A DNA stretch of 64,000 nt from JAHEGP01 sp963751595 (GTDB lineage Bacteria; Pseudomonadota; Gammaproteobacteria; Pseudomonadales; JAHEGP01), in NCBI GenBank assembly GCA_963751595.1, contig CAVVVC010000002.1:186001-250000 (forward strand). The letters run 5' to 3'. A model generated the notes under the pieces. The model was not told the DNA's origin. It saw only the letters and a program-made list of their open reading frames with translations, and searched no databases. Positions 8,101 through 16,863 of this stretch are shown here, one piece after another; positions within the stretch are counted from its first letter, which is position 1; each line of letters opens with the position of its first letter. A program made the translations under genes and the position numbers.

Positions 8101-9054
8101 TTAATCAAAAGCGTCGAACATGGCGCTTATGGATTCTTCGTTGCAAACTCGCCGGATCGCTTCCGCCAGCAACGGCGCCATGGTCAGTTGTCGAATGCGC
8201 TCGCAGCCGAGGGCTTCGTCGCGCAGGGGGATGGTGTCGGTGACTACCAGCTCATCCAGCTCCGACTTGTTGATATTGTCGATGGCCTTGCCGGATAGCA
8301 CCGGGTGGGTACAGTAGGCAACGACTTTAATAGCGCCCCGGGCTTTCAGCGCGGTTGCGGCCTGGCAGAGGGTGCCCGCAGTGTCGACCATGTCGTCCAT
8401 AAGGAGGCAGGTGCGCCCTTCGACCTTACCGATGATGTTCATGATCTGGGCTTCGTTGGCCTTGGGGCGGCGCTTGTCGATGATGGCGAGATCGGCATCG
8501 TTAAGCTGCTTGGCCAGGGCGCGGGCGCGAACGACCCCGCCAATGTCGGGCGATACCACCATCATGTTGTCGTATTGCTGCTTTTCGATATCCTCTATCA
8601 ACACCGGCGAGCCGTAGGCATTGTCCACCGGGATGGCAAAAAAGCCCTGGATCTGCTCGGCGTGGAGGTCGACGGTGAGCACCCTGTCCACACCGACTTT
8701 GGCAATCATGTCGGCGACCACCTTGGCGCTGATCGGCACCCGTGCGGAACGTACCCTGCGATCTTGCCGCGCATAGCCAAAATAAGGCACGACGGCGGTG
8801 ATTCGACCGGCCGAGGCGCGACGCAGCGCGTCGGCAATCAGCAACAGCTCCATGATATTGCGATTGGGGGGCGCGCAGGTAGGCTGGATGATGAAGACGT
8901 CGTGACCGCGCACGTTGTCGTTGAGCTCAACGTTGATCTCGCCATCGGAAAAATTGCTGACCTTCGCCGCGCCCAGTGGTTCACCCAGTCTATCCGCAAC
9001 GCGCTTTGCCAGCGCCGGGTTTGCATTCCCGGTAAATAGCTTGAGTTTTGACAC
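8101..9054 (-). CDS. prs: Ribose-phosphate pyrophosphokinase (PRPP synthase)
   Basis: The 317-residue class I enzyme makes PRPP from ribose-5-phosphate and ATP, feeding purine, pyrimidine, His, Trp and NAD synthesis. It shows the flexible-loop/ATP motif FGYARQDRR near residue 96, the HAEQIQGFF segment near residue 130, the catalytic KRRPKAN near residue 197, and the PRPP loop DDMVDTAGTL near residue 220. The length matches E. coli Prs (315). tRNA-Gln and ispE lie upstream on the same strand; rplY lies downstream beyond a strong terminator. PRPP made here is used by HisG encoded at 47.6 kb. Confidence 0.97.
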   Translation of the reverse strand: MSKLKLFTGNANPALAKRVADRLGEPLGAAKVSNFSDGEINVELNDNVRGHDVFIIQPTCAPPNRNIMELLLIADALRRASAGRITAVVPYFGYARQDRRVRSARVPISAKVVADMIAKVGVDRVLTVDLHAEQIQGFFAIPVDNAYGSPVLIEDIEKQQYDNMMVVSPDIGGVVRARALAKQLNDADLAIIDKRRPKANEAQIMNIIGKVEGRTCLLMDDMVDTAGTLCQAATALKARGAIKVVAYCTHPVLSGKAIDNINKSELDELVVTDTIPLRDEALGCERIRQLTMAPLLAEAIRRVCNEESISAMFDAFD

Positions 9055-9148
9055 GGGTTGGTACCTGCTGGAATCAGAGTAGCGGATTTGAGGCCTGGTA
9101 AGATTCTTGCTCGTGGTAGTGATGGCTCTGCACGCCTATCGCTGAAGT

Positions 9149-9223
9149 TGGCTGGGGCGGCAGGATTCGAACCTGCGCATGCCAGGATCAAAACCTGGTG
9201 CCTTACCGCTTGGCGACGCCCCA
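9149..9223 (-). tRNA. tRNA-Gln (TTG)
   Basis: On the minus strand the 75-nt gene starts TGGGGCG and ends with an encoded CCA. The anticodon stem CCAGG/CCTGG holds the loop TTTTGAT (anticodon TTG). The T-arm has GGTTCGAATCC and the D-arm CGCCAAGCGGTAAGGC, close to E. coli glnU/glnW tRNA. It starts only 8 bases after the ispE stop and lies before prs, so it is embedded in a protein operon and is probably processed from the ispE message. The same placement is known in Pseudomonas. Confidence 0.95.
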
Positions 9224-9230
9224 ATAAACT

Positions 9231-10088
9231 TTACGTACGTGGTTCCAGCGCCTGGTAGAGGGGCGATTCGTTGACCCCCTGCGCTACGAACCAACGCCAC
9301 TTGGCTGGAACTTTCTCCCCGGCCGCCAGCGCGGCTGCCCGTGATGAAAAAGCTACGAAGCCGCAACCACCGGTCCCTGTCATTCGCGCCGACCCCAATT
9401 CTTGTAGCCAGTCCAGCATTGCTTCAACGGGTGGGAACAGGCGCCGGGTAACAGGTTCGCAGTCGTTTCGACCGCCCGGATTTCGAAAGGCCGCTAATGT
9501 AATGGGTTGCGTGTTTCGTGTCAAATCTTTGTCGGCAAAAACGGCCGCTGTGGGTACCTGCACGCCGGGGTCTACCACCAAAAACCACTGCTGCGACAGG
9601 TCTACGGGTGTCAGGGTCTCGCCGATGTCTTCGGCCCAGGCAGTTTGGCCTTCTATGAACACCGGAACGTCGGCACCCAGAGTCAGTCCCAGGCGGGCCA
9701 GTTGGGGCTTGCTGAGGCCGCATTGCCACAAGCGATTGAGGCCCACCAGGGTGGTCGCGGCATCGGAGCTGCCGCCCCCGAGGCCGCCCCCCGAGGGCAG
9801 TTTTTTTTCACAGTGGATATCCGCTCCCAGGGAGCAATGGCTGGCCTGCTGCAACAGGCGGGCAGCGCGATAAACGAGATTGTCCTCGGTGGCGACGCCA
9901 TCGATGGCGCTGTGCAAGGCGAGCTTGCCATCATCCCGGCACTGCAATTCGATGCTGTCACCATAGTCCAGCAACTGGAACAGGGTTTGCAGGCGGTGGT
10001 AGCCGTCGTCCCGGCGGCCGATCACGTGCAGGAACAGGTTCAGCTTGGCGGGTGCTGGCAGCACGAGGCGGGCAGGCATTCGGGTCAT
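9231..10088 (-). CDS. ispE: 4-diphosphocytidyl-2-C-methyl-D-erythritol kinase
   Basis: The 285-residue GHMP kinase catalyses the ATP-dependent phosphorylation step of the MEP isoprenoid pathway. Visible motifs are PAPAKLNLFLHVIGRRDDGYH near residue 11 (substrate site), the ATP-binding glycine loop LPSGGGLGGGSSDAA near residue 95, and the C-terminal RMTGTGGCGFVAF near residue 235. The start ATG overlaps the lolB stop codon (ATGA), so the two are translationally coupled. The lolB-ispE-tRNA-Gln-prs order is conserved in pseudomonads. The product supplies isoprenoids needed by the prenyltransferase and by cell-wall carrier lipid synthesis. Confidence 0.96.
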   Translation of the reverse strand: MTRMPARLVLPAPAKLNLFLHVIGRRDDGYHRLQTLFQLLDYGDSIELQCRDDGKLALHSAIDGVATEDNLVYRAARLLQQASHCSLGADIHCEKKLPSGGGLGGGSSDAATTLVGLNRLWQCGLSKPQLARLGLTLGADVPVFIEGQTAWAEDIGETLTPVDLSQQWFLVVDPGVQVPTAAVFADKDLTRNTQPITLAAFRNPGGRNDCEPVTRRLFPPVEAMLDWLQELGSARMTGTGGCGFVAFSSRAAALAAGEKVPAKWRWFVAQGVNESPLYQALEPRT

Positions 10089-10693
10089 CGCTTTCGTTCA
10101 AATTGCCAATTGTGATAGAGCAAGGTGAGTTGGGTCTCAGGGCGGTTCATGACCATTTTTCGTGGCAGCCAAAGGTCCTGAACCTGAACGAAGTCACGGT
10201 AATCGATTGACCAGCCACCCTGTTGCAGCAGGCTGAGGCGCCCGAGCTCGACCCGCTGTTGCTCGATTGGCAGGTCGGGGGAAGGCAGCCCCCGCGCCCA
10301 GTACTGGAGCGCGCTGACGGGAATCTTCCAGCCGGTCAATTGCTCCAGCAGTAACTCCGGGCTGGCGGCACGGTAGACTCCTTCCCGGGTGCGTAGTTGT
10401 ACCCCTTGGTCGTTGCCATCTACCAGTACGGTGCCGATTCCCAGGGGGCCGGACAAGCGCAGTCGATAATGGCCCTGCTGCTGTTGCCAGTTGAGCTGCG
10501 CACTGTTGCCGCGACCATTGGAACGGAGCCCGATCTTGCCCTCCACTTGCCAGTTGTCGAGCGCCTGTAATTGCTTTTGTTGCAGCTCGAAGTCCGACGC
10601 GGGAAGCTGGCGGCCAGGTGTGGCGCATGCTGCGACCAGCAGCACACCCAATGCAGCCAATGCCAGGCGTATGGATGGCCAGGGTGCTTCCAT
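10085..10693 (-). CDS. lolB: Outer-membrane lipoprotein insertion factor LolB
   Basis: The 202-residue lipoprotein has a signal peptide ending LLVAAC (Cys23), with Ala at +2, so it should be sorted to the outer membrane. After that comes LQALDNWQVEGKIGLRS and a Trp/Leu-rich beta fold with DGNDQGVQLRTREGVY and GWKIPVSALQYWARGLPSP, the hydrophobic loop region typical of LolB. It accepts lipoproteins from LolA and inserts them in the outer membrane. The ATG at 10693 overlaps the stop of the upstream TPR gene by one base (TGATG) and its own stop overlaps ispE (ATGA). It should also serve the lipoproteins encoded here, such as LpoA and DolP. Confidence 0.93.
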   Translation of the reverse strand: MEAPWPSIRLALAALGVLLVAACATPGRQLPASDFELQQKQLQALDNWQVEGKIGLRSNGRGNSAQLNWQQQQGHYRLRLSGPLGIGTVLVDGNDQGVQLRTREGVYRAASPELLLEQLTGWKIPVSALQYWARGLPSPDLPIEQQRVELGRLSLLQQGGWSIDYRDFVQVQDLWLPRKMVMNRPETQLTLLYHNWQFERKR

Positions 10694-12438
10694 CAGTCCC
10701 CGGCCTGCACTTGTGCGGTGGCGTTGAAGCGAACCAGTGTTTCGGTGAGCACCTCGTGCTCGGGGTCCCGGGCATAGCCCTCTTTCCATACGGCGATGGC
10801 TTGCTGTCGCTCGCCGAGTTGCCAGAGCACCTCTCCCAGATGGGCGGCGATTTCGGTATCGGGATAGAGATTGTAGGCGCGCTGGAGATACTCAAGTGCC
10901 AGCGCCAGGTCGCCGACCCGGTACTTCACCCAACCCATTGAATCCAGCACGGTGGGGTCGTTGGGGCTTAATTCCAGTGCCTGTTCGATCAATCGTGTCG
11001 CTTCCGCATAGCGCTGGCTGTGATTGGTAAGAATGTAACCCAGCGCATTCAGGGCACTGGCATTGTCCGGCTCCAGCTCGATGATTTTGCGCAAATCTGC
11101 TTCTGCCCGGGGCAGGTCACCCTGCTTTTCCGCTACCAGCGAGCGGGTGTAGAGCAGGTTGGAGACATCCGGATAGCGTGCCAGGGCTTCCTCCAACAGC
11201 TCCAGCGCCGACTCGGGTTGCCCCCGCTGCGCCAGTATTTCCGCTTCGAGAATATAAAGATCAGGCGCCACCTGGGGATAGTGGCGGCGTTGGTCGGCGT
11301 AGAACCGGCGCAGTTGTGCCTCCTTCCCCTGGGCCAGCATGATCCCCGCGAGTTGGTTCATCGCCGGCAGGAAGTCCTGCCCGGGCCTGACCATTTTGAA
11401 GTGGGTTACTGCGGTTTCCAGTTGGTCGGTTTGCTGGGCCATCACTCCCAGGTAGTAATGTGCTTCAGACTCACGCTCCTGCATCTCCAGCAAGCGCAGG
11501 AAATAGCGTTCTGCCTCTTCGAACTGCTCCAGTTCGCGATTGATCAAGCCAAGAGAAAAGATGAGGTCGGCATCATCCGGGGCCTGCTGTGACAGGATTT
11601 CGAATTGTTCCCGCGCGGCGGGCAGATCAGATTGGGTAAGCAAACGCGCATACAGCAGCCGCATGCGCCGGTTCTCGGGATGCAGGGCGAGGCTCTCGCG
11701 CAGCAGTGCCATCGCTTCATCGCCGCGCTCCATTTGCTGTAACAAGGTGGCCTCGAGTATTACCGGTTGAGACTCCCCCGGTGCAATGGTGCGTGCTTTT
11801 CGCGCCGTTATCAGGGCCGCTTCCCGGTTGCTGCTCTGTTGCACGATGCTCTTGGCCATCAACAGTTCGACGTCGTCCGGCTGCGCCGCCAGCGCGCGGT
11901 CTATCGCGCCGAGCAGTGCCTGCTGCTGGGCCTCGGAAAACCGCAGTGACTGGGCAGCGATAGCGGTGTAAGCCGCCTTTCCACCGTAGCCGGCGGATAG
12001 CTGCATCTGGCTGAAAGCCTGGTCCAGCTCACCCTGCTCGGCCAGCGCCAGGGCATGAATGAAATAAGGTTCGGAGTTTTCAGGGTCCAGCTCGATCCAC
12101 AGCTCGGCCATCTGGACGGCAACCTCGGTAGCGCCGAGGTACTGCGCCAGGTGCGCGGCCCGTGCCGTCACCTGAATGTCACGCGTCTGCTGCGCCTGGA
12201 AAACGTAATTCTGCAGGGCGAGTTCGTAATTGTTCTGGTGGCCAGCCATTTCAGCGACCAACAGGTCGTAGAGGGTGTCCGCCGGAATGGGTCGGCTGGG
12301 TACCGGTTCAGGCTGGGGCACAATGGCTTCCGGTTCCCCCGGGCCCTGGCCCCGGGTGGGTGCCGGATCGTTCTGGTCCAGGCTGCTGCAAGCGGAAATC
12401 ATCAGCCAAAGTGCAGCGATAGCGAAGCGGTGGAACAC
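10693..12438 (-). CDS. Tetratricopeptide-repeat lipoprotein
   Basis: The 581-residue product starts at a GTG preceded by a G-rich stretch. Its signal peptide ends in the lipobox LMISAC (Cys17, Ser at +2), so an outer-membrane lipoprotein is predicted. Most of the chain is helical TPR repeats, for example residues near 290 (LIFSLGLINRELEQFEEAERYF core) and a run of repeats to the C-terminus with ALNALGYILTNHSQRYAEA and DSMGWVKYRVGDLALALEYL. In Pseudomonas a TPR protein of this kind also sits directly upstream of lolB and divergent from hemA. Its partner is unknown. An upstream ATG at 12579 is possible but would bury the lipobox. Confidence 0.85.
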   Translation of the reverse strand: MFHRFAIAALWLMISACSSLDQNDPAPTRGQGPGEPEAIVPQPEPVPSRPIPADTLYDLLVAEMAGHQNNYELALQNYVFQAQQTRDIQVTARAAHLAQYLGATEVAVQMAELWIELDPENSEPYFIHALALAEQGELDQAFSQMQLSAGYGGKAAYTAIAAQSLRFSEAQQQALLGAIDRALAAQPDDVELLMAKSIVQQSSNREAALITARKARTIAPGESQPVILEATLLQQMERGDEAMALLRESLALHPENRRMRLLYARLLTQSDLPAAREQFEILSQQAPDDADLIFSLGLINRELEQFEEAERYFLRLLEMQERESEAHYYLGVMAQQTDQLETAVTHFKMVRPGQDFLPAMNQLAGIMLAQGKEAQLRRFYADQRRHYPQVAPDLYILEAEILAQRGQPESALELLEEALARYPDVSNLLYTRSLVAEKQGDLPRAEADLRKIIELEPDNASALNALGYILTNHSQRYAEATRLIEQALELSPNDPTVLDSMGWVKYRVGDLALALEYLQRAYNLYPDTEIAAHLGEVLWQLGERQQAIAVWKEGYARDPEHEVLTETLVRFNATAQVQAGD

Positions 12439-12841
12439 GAAACCCCCCGGGAGGTGAAAGCTCGATAAATGGATGGCGCCCAATATAACCCCGTTGCTGC
12501 AGAGCGTCACTGGAAAAATGGCATCAGCGGGTGCTGTCTCCTGCGTGCAGGACGTGAAAAAGCCCGGTAGCGGGGGCATAGCCTTTACTGGGAGAGAATG
12601 CAGGCCGTTGTCGCTACAATGTCGGTTTGTCGCTTATCGTTGCAGGATTTCGCTGAAGTCGGTTTGGATTTGCTAGAATGGGCCGCTGGCGATCTCCGGG
12701 CGGTCACGCGCGTGTCCGGTTTACTCATTCCTCAAGTGGATTTAATGCTGAATTTGAAGACAATCCAGGCTTCTCGATGTTGCTGTTGGCAATGTCTGCG
12801 CGGCGCTCGTGCACTGATTTCGGTCTACTAGCAGGGCAAAC
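12439..12841. other. Divergent intergenic region between TPR lipoprotein gene and hemA
   Basis: This 403-base stretch carries no convincing gene. The short frames in it have no family features and no ribosome-binding sites. It must hold the promoters for both divergent operons. The only clear signal I see is the extended -10 at 12671-12679. I found no riboswitch-like or strong terminator structure. Confidence 0.6.
12671..12679 (+). promoter_or_regulatory. Candidate extended -10 promoter for hemA operon
   Basis: TGCTAGAAT fits the TGn-TATAAT extended -10 pattern with one mismatch. No good -35 is placed 17 bases upstream. It would give a leader of about 155 bases before the hemA ATG. Confidence 0.4.
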
Positions 12842-14122
12842 ATGACGTTCTTGGTAGTAGGGATGAACCACAATTCAGCGCCTCTTGCTGTGCGGGAGCA
12901 GGTTGCCATTGCCGGCGAGCAGTTGGTGGATGCCCTGGCCGACGGCCATGCCCAGGGCGGAATCGCCGAGCTGGTGATTCTGTCAACCTGCAATCGCACC
13001 GAGGTATTCTGTCTCCTTGAGGAGGGAGCAGATCCGGATGCGCCACTGTCCTGGCTGGGGCGCTATCATCATCTGCAGGTGCCGGAGCTGGCGAGTTATT
13101 GTTATGTCCACCGTGACCGCGATGCCGTGCGGCACCTGATCGAAGTGGCCAGCGGCCTCGACTCCATGGTCCTCGGTGAGCCACAGATACTGGGCCAAAT
13201 GAAATCTTCGTTTGGCCTTGCCCAGGAGGCGGCCACGGTTGGCCCGGTGTTGACCCGCCTGTTTCAACATGGCTTTTCGGTAGCCAAGCGGGTTCGTACC
13301 GATACCGCCATCGGTGAGAACCCCGTGTCGGTGGCGTTTGCCGCGGTCAACATGTCGCGGCACATTTTTACCGACCTGTCACGAGCCAGCGCACTGCTGA
13401 TAGGCGCCGGTGAGACCATTGAACTGGTCGCGACCCACCTTGCCCAACAGGGTGTCAAGCACATCACCGTAGCCAATCGTACCCTTGGGCGGGCGCGGGA
13501 AGTGGCGCAAAAGTTTGATGCCCATGCGGTGTTGCTGTCGGAGGTGCCGGAGCAACTGGTGGCTGCGGATATCGTGATTACCTCCACCGGTAGTCAGCTG
13601 CCCATATTGGGCAAGGGGGCGGTGGAGTCGGCGCTGAAAAAGCGCAAACATCGACCGGTTTTCATGGTCGACATTGCCGTGCCCCGGGATGTTGAACCCG
13701 AGGTGGGCGAGCTTGCCGATGTCTACCTCTACACCGTGGACGATCTGCGGGGCATCGTGGAAGAGAACAAGCTCAGCCGGCAAAGCGAAGCCCGTAAAGC
13801 CGATGGTATTATCCACCAGGGCGTCGAAGACTATTTCAGCCATCGGCGAAGCCTGGACACGGTGGAAACGCTGAAACACTACCGCTCCCAGGCGGAGAAA
13901 ACCCGCGCTTCTGAACTGGAGAAGGCCATGCGTCAACTGCAGCGCGGGGACGAACCGGAGCAGGTGTTGCAGCAGTTTTCCCGGGCCCTGACGAATAAAC
14001 TGATCCACCGTCCCAGCGTAAGCCTGAAGAAGGCCGGCAGCGAGGGGCGCCTGGAAGTGGTGAGTTGGATGCGCGAGCTGTTCGGCCTCGACCACCGACA
14101 CGACAAAAACGAGGAATTATGA
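12842..14122 (+). CDS. hemA: Glutamyl-tRNA reductase
   Basis: The 426-residue enzyme reduces glutamyl-tRNA(Glu) to glutamate-1-semialdehyde, the first committed step of tetrapyrrole synthesis. The catalytic Cys is in LVILSTCNRTEVF near residue 50, the family hinge LDSMVLGEPQILGQMK near residue 108, and the NADPH-binding core ALLIGAGETIELVATHL near residue 183. The C-terminal dimerisation helices cover about residues 320-426. ATG at 12842 gives the standard N-terminus MTFLVVGMNHNSAPL. It heads a coupled operon: its TGA overlaps the prfA ATG. The haem made is needed by the cytochromes of petBC at 56-58 kb. Confidence 0.97.
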   Translation: MTFLVVGMNHNSAPLAVREQVAIAGEQLVDALADGHAQGGIAELVILSTCNRTEVFCLLEEGADPDAPLSWLGRYHHLQVPELASYCYVHRDRDAVRHLIEVASGLDSMVLGEPQILGQMKSSFGLAQEAATVGPVLTRLFQHGFSVAKRVRTDTAIGENPVSVAFAAVNMSRHIFTDLSRASALLIGAGETIELVATHLAQQGVKHITVANRTLGRAREVAQKFDAHAVLLSEVPEQLVAADIVITSTGSQLPILGKGAVESALKKRKHRPVFMVDIAVPRDVEPEVGELADVYLYTVDDLRGIVEENKLSRQSEARKADGIIHQGVEDYFSHRRSLDTVETLKHYRSQAEKTRASELEKAMRQLQRGDEPEQVLQQFSRALTNKLIHRPSVSLKKAGSEGRLEVVSWMRELFGLDHRHDKNEEL

Positions 14123-15201
14123 AAGCATCAATCAGCGCCAAGCTGGAGACCCTGGTCGAGCGCCATGAGGAGCTGGGCGCCTTGCTGAGCGATCCCGGCA
14201 TCATTTCCAGGCAGGATCAGTTTCGTAACCTGTCCCGGGAGTACGCCGAAATAGAGCCGGTGGTAAAGGCCTTCGGGGCCTACCAGGAGGCACTGGGTGA
14301 CATCGAGGAAGCCAATGGCCTGCTGAATGATGGCGATGCTGACATGCGCGAGATGGCCGAGGAAGAGCTCGCCCTCGCCGAGCAGTCGCGTGACTCCCTG
14401 GAGCAGGAACTGCAACGCTTGATGCTGCCCCGGGATCCCCGGGACGGTGCCAATGTATTTCTTGAGATTCGCGCCGGCACCGGGGGCGACGAAGCGGCTA
14501 TTTTTGCGGGTGACCTGTTTCGGATGTACAGCCGCTATGCCGAGTTACGCGGCTGGCGCAGTGAGATGATCAGCGAGCGTCCGGGAGAGCACGGCGGCTT
14601 CAAGGAAGTGGTGGTGCGGATCTCCGGTTCAGCGGTCTATTCCCGGCTTAAATTCGAGTCTGGCGCGCACCGCGTGCAGCGGGTGCCGGAGACCGAGTCA
14701 CAGGGCCGCATTCACACCTCGGCCTGCACCGTGGCGATACTGGCCGAAGTCGAGCAGATCGATGAGATCGATATCAACAAGAACGACCTTCGCATTGATA
14801 CCTTCCGGGCATCGGGCGCAGGTGGCCAGCATGTCAACAAGACCGACTCGGCGATTCGCATTACCCATCTGCCCACCGGCGTTGTGGTCGAGTGCCAGGA
14901 CGAGCGCTCGCAGCACAAAAACCGGGCGCGGGCGATGTCACTGCTCCAGGCCCGACTCCTCGACAGCGCCCAGGCCGCCCAGAGTCAGGAGCAGGCAGAT
15001 GAGCGCCGCAGCCTGGTGGGTAGTGGCGACCGCTCGGAGCGTATTCGTACCTACAATTTCCCCCAGGGCCGGGTGACCGATCACCGCATCAACCTGACTT
15101 TGTACAAGCTCGACGAGATCATGCAGGGGGGGCTGGATGACGTGATCCAGCCCCTTATCGACGAGCACCAGATGGACCTGCTGATGGCCCTGGGCGACTG
15201 A
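14119..15201 (+). CDS. prfA: Peptide chain release factor 1
   Basis: The 360-residue product equals E. coli RF1 in length. It terminates translation at UAA and UAG. The GGQ catalytic loop is intact (ASGAGGQHVNKTDSAIR near residue 228). The PxT stop-codon-recognition tripeptide is present as PET in RVPETESQGRIHTS. The ATG at 14119 overlaps the hemA stop (ATGA), and the prfA TGA overlaps the prmC ATG by one base (TGATG). This couples the factor to the enzyme that methylates its GGQ glutamine. An upstream in-frame ATG at 14065 lies inside hemA and is not needed. Confidence 0.97.
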   Translation: MKASISAKLETLVERHEELGALLSDPGIISRQDQFRNLSREYAEIEPVVKAFGAYQEALGDIEEANGLLNDGDADMREMAEEELALAEQSRDSLEQELQRLMLPRDPRDGANVFLEIRAGTGGDEAAIFAGDLFRMYSRYAELRGWRSEMISERPGEHGGFKEVVVRISGSAVYSRLKFESGAHRVQRVPETESQGRIHTSACTVAILAEVEQIDEIDINKNDLRIDTFRASGAGGQHVNKTDSAIRITHLPTGVVVECQDERSQHKNRARAMSLLQARLLDSAQAAQSQEQADERRSLVGSGDRSERIRTYNFPQGRVTDHRINLTLYKLDEIMQGGLDDVIQPLIDEHQMDLLMALGD

Positions 15202-16043
15202 TGCACTCCCCCGGCATCCGCGAGTTGCTGGCGCGACATACTGTCCTGCCCGGCGATAGCCCGAGATTGGACGCCGAGTTGTTACTGGCCCATGTGCTGG
15301 GCAAGACCCGCGTCTTTCTGCGGGCCTGGCCGGAATTTCAGCCCACCGATGCGCAGCGCGATCGTTTCGCGGGTTTGCTGCAGCGGCGTATGCAGGGGGA
15401 ACCGGTGGCGTATATCCTTGGCCACCGTGAGTTCTGGAGCCTGGATCTGAAGCTGAATTCCACCACCCTGATTCCCCGGGCAGAAACTGAAACACTGGTA
15501 GAGCTTGCATTGGCGCGCTGTGATGGGCGTCCCATTCGTGCCCTTGACCTGGGAACCGGCAGTGGCGCGATTGCCCTGGCGCTTGCCAGCGAACGGCCCC
15601 GCTGGCGGGTCGAGGCGGTTGACCTGGAGCCTGCCTGTATCGCCGCGGCTCGGGACAATGCCCAACGGCTGGGCCTGAGCAACGTGCATTGCAGCGAGGG
15701 AGACTGGTGCCAGGGTCTTACCGGCTCCTACCGGCTAATCGTCGGCAATCCACCCTATATCGACCCTGAAGATCGTCACCTCGAGCAGGGGGACCTGCGG
15801 TTTGAGCCGCGCTCAGCGTTGGTGGCAGCCGATCGTGGACTGGCGGCGATCAGGCAGATAGTGCCCCAGGCGTCAGTTCGCCTCGAACCGGGGGGTTGGT
15901 TGATGCTGGAGCACGGCTATGATCAGCGCGCGGCCTGTCGTCATTTATTTGCCGCAGCGGGATTCGTCGACATCGAGTGTATACGGGACCTCGCGGGCCA
16001 GGACCGGGTAACGCTGGGCCGCCAGCCGGTAACGCCGCTGTGA
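15201..16043 (+). CDS. prmC: Release factor glutamine N5-methyltransferase
   Basis: The 280-residue SAM-dependent enzyme methylates the Gln of the GGQ motif in RF1 and RF2, increasing their activity. The N-terminal helical domain (to about residue 90) is followed by a Rossmann methyltransferase with motif I LDLGTGSGAIALALA near residue 114 and the catalytic NPPYID near residue 182. PRAETETLVELAL precedes motif I. Its ATG overlaps the prfA stop and its TGA overlaps the moeB GTG start (GTGA), so the run hemA-prfA-prmC-moeB has no free intergenic bases. Confidence 0.96.
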   Translation: MHSPGIRELLARHTVLPGDSPRLDAELLLAHVLGKTRVFLRAWPEFQPTDAQRDRFAGLLQRRMQGEPVAYILGHREFWSLDLKLNSTTLIPRAETETLVELALARCDGRPIRALDLGTGSGAIALALASERPRWRVEAVDLEPACIAAARDNAQRLGLSNVHCSEGDWCQGLTGSYRLIVGNPPYIDPEDRHLEQGDLRFEPRSALVAADRGLAAIRQIVPQASVRLEPGGWLMLEHGYDQRAACRHLFAAAGFVDIECIRDLAGQDRVTLGRQPVTPL

Positions 16044-16801
16044 TTCACCTGAGCGACGAGCAATTGCTGCGCTACAGTCGGCAAATCATGCTGCCGGATT
16101 TTGATTTGCCCGGTCAGCAAGCACTGTTGGCTGCGAGGGTTATGGTGGTCGGGCTGGGTGGCCTCGGTTGTCCCGCCGCGATGTATTTGGCCAGCGCGGG
16201 GGTCGGCCAACTGGTGCTGGTCGATCACGACCGGGTCGAGCTGAGTAACCTGCAGCGCCAGATCGCGCACTCCGTAGACGCCATCGGCGAAGCCAAGGTG
16301 GACTCTGCAGCGCGCACCTTGCGGGGTCTCAATCCCGATATTGAATTGCTGAGCGTGGCTGCACGGCTGGAGGGAGCGTTATTGGTCCACTGGGTTCAGC
16401 GCGTGGATCTGGTGGTGGATGCCAGCGACAATCTGGCGACCCGGCTTGCGCTGAATGCCGCCTGCGTGAAGCAGCGGGTGCCGCTGGTGTCGGCGGCAGC
16501 TATTCGTAGTGAGGGGCAGATTGCCGTGTTCGATGCCCGTCGACCCGGGTCTTCATGCTATCGCTGCCTGTACCGGGATGACACCGAAGCACAAGCCAGT
16601 TGCGGTGAACGTGGGGTGATGGCACCGTTGACGGGCATTCTTGGGTCGATGCAGGCGATGGAGGCGATCAAGATCCTCAGTGGTTATGGCGAGCCCCTGT
16701 TGGGGCGCCTGTTGCTGTTGGATGCCGGATCCATGGATTGGCAGTCGGTGGTTTTGCAGCGTAACCCGGCGTGCCCGGTATGTGCTCCCCGGCCAGCTTG
16801 A
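16040..16801 (+). CDS. moeB: Molybdopterin-synthase adenylyltransferase (MoeB/ThiF/HesA family)
   Basis: The 253-residue E1-like enzyme activates the C-terminus of a ubiquitin-like sulfur carrier (MoaD or ThiS). It has the family start LLRYSRQIMLPDFDLPGQQ, the ATP loop VMVVGLGGLGCPAAMYLASAG near residue 35, the Asp-containing DHDRVELSNLQRQI near residue 63, and a zinc site made by CYRC and CPVC pairs near residues 174 and 245. A conserved Cys lies in QASCGERGV. The GTG at 16040 overlapping the prmC stop is the best start. MoeB and ThiF are hard to separate by sequence; no other molybdopterin or thiamine gene is adjacent. Confidence 0.88.
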   Translation: MIHLSDEQLLRYSRQIMLPDFDLPGQQALLAARVMVVGLGGLGCPAAMYLASAGVGQLVLVDHDRVELSNLQRQIAHSVDAIGEAKVDSAARTLRGLNPDIELLSVAARLEGALLVHWVQRVDLVVDASDNLATRLALNAACVKQRVPLVSAAAIRSEGQIAVFDARRPGSSCYRCLYRDDTEAQASCGERGVMAPLTGILGSMQAMEAIKILSGYGEPLLGRLLLLDAGSMDWQSVVLQRNPACPVCAPRPA

Positions 16802-16863
16802 GCGGTGGCGCTCGTCCCGGGTCGATGAAAGTCGGGAGTCGCCTACGGGCCATTTGATTCTGG

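Noticed and set aside
13379..14101. 240-codon open frame on the minus strand inside hemA
   Set aside because: It lies antisense to a fully conserved gene, has no family features, and is the codon-bias shadow expected in GC-rich DNA.
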